From assembly GCA_948474755.1 (NCBI GenBank), contig CAOLHI010002564.1, positions 62,001 to 126,000 on the forward strand: a stretch of 64,000 bases of DNA, read 5' to 3'. Below, piece after piece: positions 58,290-64,000 of the stretch. The translations under genes were made by a program, and so were the position numbers. Positions within the stretch are counted from its first letter, which is position 1. Each line of letters begins with the position of its first letter. The stretch is from Ctenosaura bakeri (taxonomy: Eukaryota; Chordata; Lepidosauria; Squamata; Iguanidae). The notes under the pieces are model-generated. The model did not search any database. It saw only the letters and a program-made list of their open reading frames with translations, and was not told the origin of the DNA.

Positions 58290-59040
58290 TTTTTCTGAAA
58301 TGGGAAACCAAACAAGAAAGAATAAAGAGCTGCATGATCAAATGGGCCCAAAATATTGGACACACTAGATTACTGGATTGATATATGGATAAATTGGAAA
58401 TTTACAAGAAGTCCACTCATCAAAGAGGACTGTTATAAATTATTGTATAGATGACACTTAACTCTGGCAAAATTAGCTAAAGTATATAAAGGATACAATG
58501 ATAGATGTTGGAAATGGAAAATGGAAAAAGGAACTTTTTACCATTGCTAGTTGCAATGTGAGAGGGCAAAAAACTACTGGAAAAATATCCACAAGGAAAT
58601 TAAAAAGATAATTTTAAAAAGGGTTCCCAATGAAACCTGAATTTTATCTATTAAATATAATGAAGGTGGTAGAAGAATACATTGGAAAATGAGATCAGAC
58701 AATTCTATTGTGCATGATTACCAAAGCCAGGATTTTATATGCAAAAGAATGGAAAAATGATGAAGTACCTGAAATAGAGAACTGATTGAATTATATTATG
58801 GAAATAGATAAATTGACTATGTTTTTGAAAGATAAAATACTGAACAAATTTAGAGAAGACTGGAATTGTCTATATAATTATTTATAGCAGAAATGGGGAA
58901 TATTTCAACAAGTGCTCTGAAGGAATGATTATATGAAATGATTATGAGTGCTGATTAAAGTAGTGCACATTATATTATTAATGGTGAAGTATTGTATATT
59001 ATATGTACTATATGTGTTATTACCCAAAAAAACAAAAAAA
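58290..59040 (+). mobile_element. L1 ORF2 C-terminal fragment (copy d)
   Basis: It encodes SCMIKWAQNIGHTRLLD, then the knuckle region in broken frames, MVVEEYIGK, ITKARILYAKEWKNDEVPE and LNYIMEIDKLTMFLKDK, the last part of L1 ORF2, followed by a 3' end with an A-rich AAAAAAACAAAAAAACCC tail at 59024-59042. Confidence 0.82.
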
Positions 59041-59094
59041 CCCAAGAAGTTTTGAATCATAAATCTAATTTGAAAATCAGGAAAAAATAAAGTA

Positions 59095-60280
59095 TTTGAG
59101 CATCACTTTAAAAAATATGAATTGTATGTTGTTGAAAACGTGGAATGAAATTAAGAGAGACTTACAAAGATGGGAGAAGCTTAATTTGTCTTTAATGAGT
59201 AGAATTTCAGTGATAACAACAAATGTTTTGCCTAGAATATTGTAGTTGTTTCAGGCAATCCTGATTTTGACAAATGATTCTTTACTTAAACAATGTCAGC
59301 ATGATTTATTAAAGTTTATTTGGCAAGGAAAGAAACCTAGAGTTGAATATAAATATAAATTTATATAAATACAAATATAAAAATTTACAAGATGCCAAAC
59401 AGAGGGGAGGTTTGGGATTACAAGATTTGAAATCATATTTTGCTGCAAGTTGTTTGGTGTGCTTGAAGGACTGGATTATGTCAGTTAACAAAAGACTCTT
59501 GGAAGTGGAAGGGAATGAACTAAGATTTGATCGACATGGATATCTTTAGTACAAAAAAAGTAAAATAAATGTGGCTTCCAATAATCACTATGTGAGGAGA
59601 GCCACTATACAAATAGTAGAAAAATACAGGCAAGATTAAAATAAAAAAGTATGACTTTGAGCTGAAGGAGCCTGATTTTTAGAAACAATTTTGAGCAACA
59701 TTTAATTAGTAAAATGCATAAACTGTTCTTAAAAATAGAGATGGAAGAACTGATGAGAGACTGCATGATAAAATGGGCTTAAAATGTGAAACATAACATA
59801 ATGTTGGAGAAATGGGGGAAAATCTGATTGGAAGGAATAAAATTTACATAGTGTTATGACCGTAAAGAAAATTTCTATAAGATGATGCACAGATGGTATT
59901 TGACACCAGAAAAAATGGCCAAGATGCATAATTATATGTCAAACAGCTGTTGTAAATGCAAGCAACATGTGGGAACTCTTTACCTTATGTGGTGAATGTG
60001 TGATAAAATTCTAGAATCAAATACACTTTATGGTGAAAAAGATTTTAAAAGTAAATCTCCCAAAGGAATCAAAGTTGTACTTGTTGGGCTTGATGGAAGA
60101 CTCACTGGAAAAGAAACATGGCAGAATTCTACAATATATGACAACTGTGGTGAGAGACTACTATACGCACAGAAATGGAAGAGTCATGAAATTCCAACTA
60201 AAGAAGATTGATTGGTGAAGTTGATGGATTTGGCAGAGATGGATAGATTAACAATTTTGATAAGAGTGTTTGATAAGTGT
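59095..60280 (+). mobile_element. L1 ORF2 fragment (copy e)
   Basis: It encodes LKTWNEIKRDLQRWEKLNLS, SRISVITTNVLPRIL, LLKFIWQGKKPRVEYK, then NLQDAKQRGGLGLQDLKSYF and LKDWIMSVNKRLLEVEG, and in later frames the CMIKWA and DKLTILIR-like end. It directly follows the tail of copy d in the same orientation. Confidence 0.85.
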
Positions 60281-60371
60281 AGAGGGGGATAAGTGAGTTT
60301 GGTAAGTGTACAGAGAGAGAGAGAGCAAGAGAGTGAGCAGTGTAGTGGTTTGAGAACTGGACTGACTGGTG

Positions 60372-60500
60372 CAGTGATCTTCAACTTTTGCTTCTCCAGA
60401 TATTTTGGATTTCCCAAAGATCTTAGCACTAACCATGCTGGCTGGAGAGTATGAATCTGAAATCCAAAACATCAGAATGGGAAAGGTTTGAGAACTATTG
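60372..60500. mobile_element. hAT-like MITE
   Basis: CAGTGATCTTCAACTTTTGC at the left and AAAGGTTTGAGAACTATTG at the right are imperfect inverted repeats; the interior has CATGCTGGCTGGAGAG and AAATCCAAAACATCAG, as in the 42075 element. No target duplication was seen. A partial SINE head (CAGTGTAGTGGTTTGAGAAC) lies just before it. The flank 60501-61730 shows no gene. Confidence 0.55.
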
Positions 60501-61730
60501 ATCCAATGAGATTAATGACTGAGTAGAGATTTAAACCTGAGTCTTCTCAATCTTATTCCAGCACTCTCACCAATATCCCTCACAGAGGTGGCCAAAAGTG
60601 TGAAAGATGAGAAAGACAATAGTGTGTGTTGGGGGTATCTAACAGTTGTCTACACAATACCCCCTATGGAGTAGGCAACATGGAATTTGTTCTTATTATC
60701 TGTTATATTGGGATCAGTGGGAGATGGAAAGCGTACCCAAGAGGGTGTTATTCCTTTTTATTACTCTTCTCCATGGCTACCAAATAATCTTTGCCTGTAA
60801 TGTTCTTGTTTAAATTAGCACATGATGTATTTATGCTGCAGTTGCAAGAGCTACTTGCCAAGCGGATTTGGAAATAAAAAGAGGGAAATAAAATACCCAC
60901 AGAAGTCTAAAATAATATAGGTTGGTAGTTATGGTTCATGCATTAGCTTTATGCTTTATCACTTGCTATTGGTAGGTCCCCCTACAGGAAAACTGAAAGC
61001 TAGAACAAACACCTGTTCAGGAAAATAAGCACATTAAACCCAAAATGAAACGTGAAGCCATATATTTGTACTTAAAAATTGGAACTTTCAGAGGTGCTCA
61101 CAATATCATGAACTTCCCACAGACTCCGTATCTTCTTCATGTTGAACATCTGAACACAAACATGTTGGCAGCCTGCAAACCTGTGGGGGCTGCTTTGTGT
61201 GACAAGCCATTTTTTTGCATGTGCCAATTTCACTGTAAGATTAAAAATTACCAAAAGAAGGGGTGACAGCATTCTGAATGTCATCTATATTACCACACTA
61301 TGACCTGATGTTTCACTGTTTTAGCCACCATCTCGGGATCTCTAGAAGAAGGAAAAAGTCTCAAGATGAGAAGCCAGAATGAAGACTGCAGGCTCTCTGA
61401 TGCTAGTAAACAAGAGTTGCATGACTGGTCAAAGCATATAACAGTTCTGAGAAGTGAGAATAATTTACTTTTGTGTGCACTTATGGAGCAGCACGACAGT
61501 CCTTGAATGTAAACTGCATGGAAGATTGACAGTTCTACAGGAATCTAATTAAGCTACATGTTTTCTAAACCTCAGCTATTTTAGAATATTGCCCTTGAGT
61601 ATGGTATCAGTTATCTCCATCAACACACTTATAGTTCTAGCCCACTGAGGTATTTTGAAGGAAGCACAAGAGAATACATTCCCAGCATTCTCATTCTAAA
61701 TGTATTTGCTTCCTGGTAACCTGCTAGTGG

Positions 61731-61923
61731 GGAGCTAGCATGGTGTAGTGATTTGAGTGTTGGACCCTGGAGACTAGGGTTCAATTCCCTGCTTGGCCAT
61801 GGAAACCCATGGTGTGACATTGGACACATTATATACTCTCAACCCCAGAAAACCCCATGATACATTCAGCTTACGGTCACCATAATTTGGAAACAACTTG
61901 AAGGCACACGGCAGCAACAACAA
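61731..61923 (+). mobile_element. Sauria SINE, plus strand
   Basis: The head GCATGGTGTAGTGATTTGAG and GGAGACTAGGGTTCAATTCC (tRNA A- and B-box-like) is followed by CTGCTTGGCCATGGAAACCC and the tail ACAACTTGAAGGCACACGGC then (CAA)n. It is nearly full length. Confidence 0.92.
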
Positions 61924-61950
61924 CCTGTTAGTATTGTAATAGAAAAGGAA

Positions 61951-62085
61951 TGGAATAAAGTGGCCCTCTAGATGTTGCTGAACTGTGATTCCCAGTGATC
62001 CTCACCTTTGACTAAGTCTGCTAGGACTTGCAATCCAGCAATGTCAGGCAAGCTAGGATTCTCAGCACTGCAGCCGAGCCCCAGG
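61951..62085. mobile_element. hAT-like MITE, decayed
   Basis: It contains GGCCCTCTAGATGTTGCTGA, CTGTGATTCCCAGTGATCC and GCTAGGACTTGCAATCCAGC, the blocks of the 8893 and 42075 elements. The ends were not resolved. Confidence 0.5.
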
Positions 62086-62518
62086 AAGTATAAGTACTAT
62101 GTACCAAAAGAAAATGTCTAAAATAAATAGGAATAAGAGAGTATTCAAATATGTAATTTCCCTAGTTGCAATCTGGTGTGGTATAGTCTTCTCTGCCCTT
62201 GTTGGGCATCTATCATTCCATTCTGCTCCATGTTTCTAAACCAGAACTCAGCCTTTAAAGAAGATCATGCTGCAGCATGGAACTTTAGGCTATTCTCCCC
62301 ATAGAAAAAGATTGGATAAACGACACATAATCACCAAGTTGTTTTCGAGCTCCTCAAGTGCTTCAGGTTCCTTGGACCACTCTTTCTTTGCTCCCCCCCT
62401 CCAATTTCTTCTTTCTAAGATTGCCAATTCATCTTTTAAACAGGTTGCAGGAACTCCTGTCCTTCGACAAAATATAACATAAATCCTGTTTTTCAAAACA
62501 GAAGTGGAAGTCCATCCA

Positions 62519-62580
62519 CTTTTATTTATTTATTTATTTATTTGTATCCCGCCTCTCCATACGGATCGAGGCGGCGAACA
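62519..62580 (-). mobile_element. L2-like 3' tail, minus strand
   Basis: The reverse complement gives GAGGCGGGATACAAATAAAT followed by (AAAT)n, the typical squamate L2 or L2-mobilised tail. The rest of the element cannot be followed confidently to the right. The stretch 62581-63449 shows no gene. Confidence 0.6.
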
Positions 62581-63477
62581 AATAGCACGTATTCTGAGTG
62601 TTTGTTTTTATTTTGTTTCGTTTTACATTTTTTGCAGTTTGTCTGGCTTCCAGAGTGTCCCAGGGCAGGAAATTAAACTCTGGACACAGCATGGTTGGCC
62701 ACTCCTGCCACAGCAAGTGATCCACTTTTTAAAACACTTGCTGGCTGAGGCAAGTCTTCTTTTGATTGTTTTTGCTTCAGTTTTTATGTAAAGTTATTTT
62801 ACATGGATTTGCGGGTGTTCGTGCCTAATTCCTGTCTTGTTCTGGTTGCTTTTGTACCAGTTTTCTAAGATCATATGTTTGTATATGTTTAATGGAGTTT
62901 TGTAGAGTCATCACATCACTGTTTTTGAGTTGTCCGATCATTTTTGTCATCTGATTTGCAGTGATTTGCTGCTGCCGCTATCACTACTGCCACTGCTGAA
63001 ACAAAACCTAAGTGCTGCATAGGTTTGTTCAATGACAGCAGGCACAGTCCTACTATGATTTTTAAAAAGCACCAAACCTTTAATTAAAAGTTTCCTGCTT
63101 ATTTAATTTCTTCCATTTCATTGTTGCTAGTCAATTGCCTCTTATGTAGCCAGTTTCTGCCCAGTCTGGTTTTCTAAAATGTTAAAGTGAAATTACACTC
63201 TTTAAATTTAAGAAAAATTAAAAAATCCATTATCAAATAATACCCATTAACAAAATCAAAAATGAAAGATAACCCATTGAACTGCATAAGCCAATGAAAT
63301 AAATGGTGACACCACATTCACCCAAACTAGGAAGACCTATAACACGATGAACCTCTAAGCAGAAAGGTTTGAATTAACATTGGAAAGGACCCTTCTAAGT
63401 TCTAAAGTGTGAGGTCACTTTGAAAGTGCCAAGTGTTAAAACTTAATAAAATTTAAATAGCAAAATAAAACAGTTAC

Positions 63478-63572
63478 TCATGAGTCCCAATTCTGGGGAA
63501 AAAATAGGATATCAATCAAGGTGGTAATGATGATGATGACTATGATGACGATGACGACAACGACGACAATGA
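63478..63572 (+). mobile_element. L2 3' end with (TGA/CGA)n tail
   Basis: GTCCCAATTCTGGGGAAAAA then AGGATATCAATCAAGG, passing into TGATGATGATGAC and GACGACAACGACGAC. It is the same terminus as at 41660. The stretch 63573-64000 shows nothing further. Confidence 0.7.
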
Positions 63573-64000
63573 ATTTAACTGTCCTCCCATTTTTATTTTT
63601 ATTTTTTTGAAAACAACATACCATTTGTAAATATATAACTAAAACTACAAGTGCTGCATAAATCTCATAAACCTTGTAATCATTGGATATACTACTTGAG
63701 CAGCCAATGTGCAAACACCACATTTCACAATGTGATGAGCAGGTCAGGCAAAAAAAGACACCTGAAATACATCATTGTTATGATTTTCTGTCATTGTGTC
63801 AGTCAGATATGACATCTTCTCCTCTTCTTGATGTCAGCAGTGGCAAGACCGAACAGTGATGAATCTGCTTCTCTTGACATCCCAGGCAAGCTGACTATAT
63901 TCTCAGATTCAATCCAGATTTTTATTACTTCTAGATCTACTAGGAAGAGACGCTTTTGTAATCATTGTGGTCTGCTCAGCTTCTGTGATAATGGCATCTT

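Noticed and set aside
61731..61800. tRNA gene
   Set aside because: It is only a tRNA-derived SINE head with no acceptor-stem pairing and a full SINE body behind it.
23290..64000. Exons of ENOX1, the expected next gene
   Set aside because: No conserved protein segment with splice sites was found; the expectation from synteny alone is not enough.

Overview
This window is eukaryotic, and most probably from a squamate reptile, perhaps an iguanian lizard. It has split exons with GT-AG introns and very low coding density. Its repeats include tRNA-derived SINEs of the Sauria type, 5S-rRNA-derived SINEs, L2, CR1 and L1 LINEs, a vertebrate-type DIRS element, hAT relics and many short inverted-repeat transposons. 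The lineage is inferred from this repeat mix; no species marker was found.

The only host gene I can support is the ortholog of CCDC122, a coiled-coil protein, on the + strand in the left 23 kb. Four coding exons (3859-3975, 9093-9491, 10964-11080, 23140-23289) join without frame loss into 260 residues. All four are multiples of three and all junctions are phase 0. A GC-rich stretch at the left edge may be its promoter and 5' noncoding exon. In other vertebrates LACC1 lies head to head with CCDC122 and ENOX1 lies beyond its 3' end. Neither has exons I can see here, so 23.3-64 kb reads as repeat-rich intergenic DNA.

The last intron (11.1-23.1 kb) contains the most striking object, a nearly complete DIRS-type tyrosine-recombinase retrotransposon (15864-22132). 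It carries unequal inverted terminal repeats, an internal region complementary to both termini, a gag relic with a Cys-rich N-terminus, an RT/RNase H relic with a YLDDW motif, and an uninterrupted tyrosine recombinase frame. It sits inside an antisense L1, and the insertion site can be rebuilt exactly: the two L1 halves rejoin across one shared TGTTCTTCTTC with no target duplication.

Elsewhere the window is a layered record of transposition. It holds L2 copies (one with an inverted middle segment), two CR1 copies on opposite strands, and several L1 fragments (one an in-frame ORF1-ORF2 deletion fusion). A family of near-perfect palindromic MITEs has about ten copies, one split by a second, GC-rich MITE with a TTA duplication. 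Two related LTRs are antisense, one of them a clean solo LTR with a GAAG duplication. There are also hAT elements with 8-bp duplications, one carrying an internal minisatellite, and several microsatellites. Stretches not listed are AT-rich DNA in which I saw no gene or recognisable repeat.
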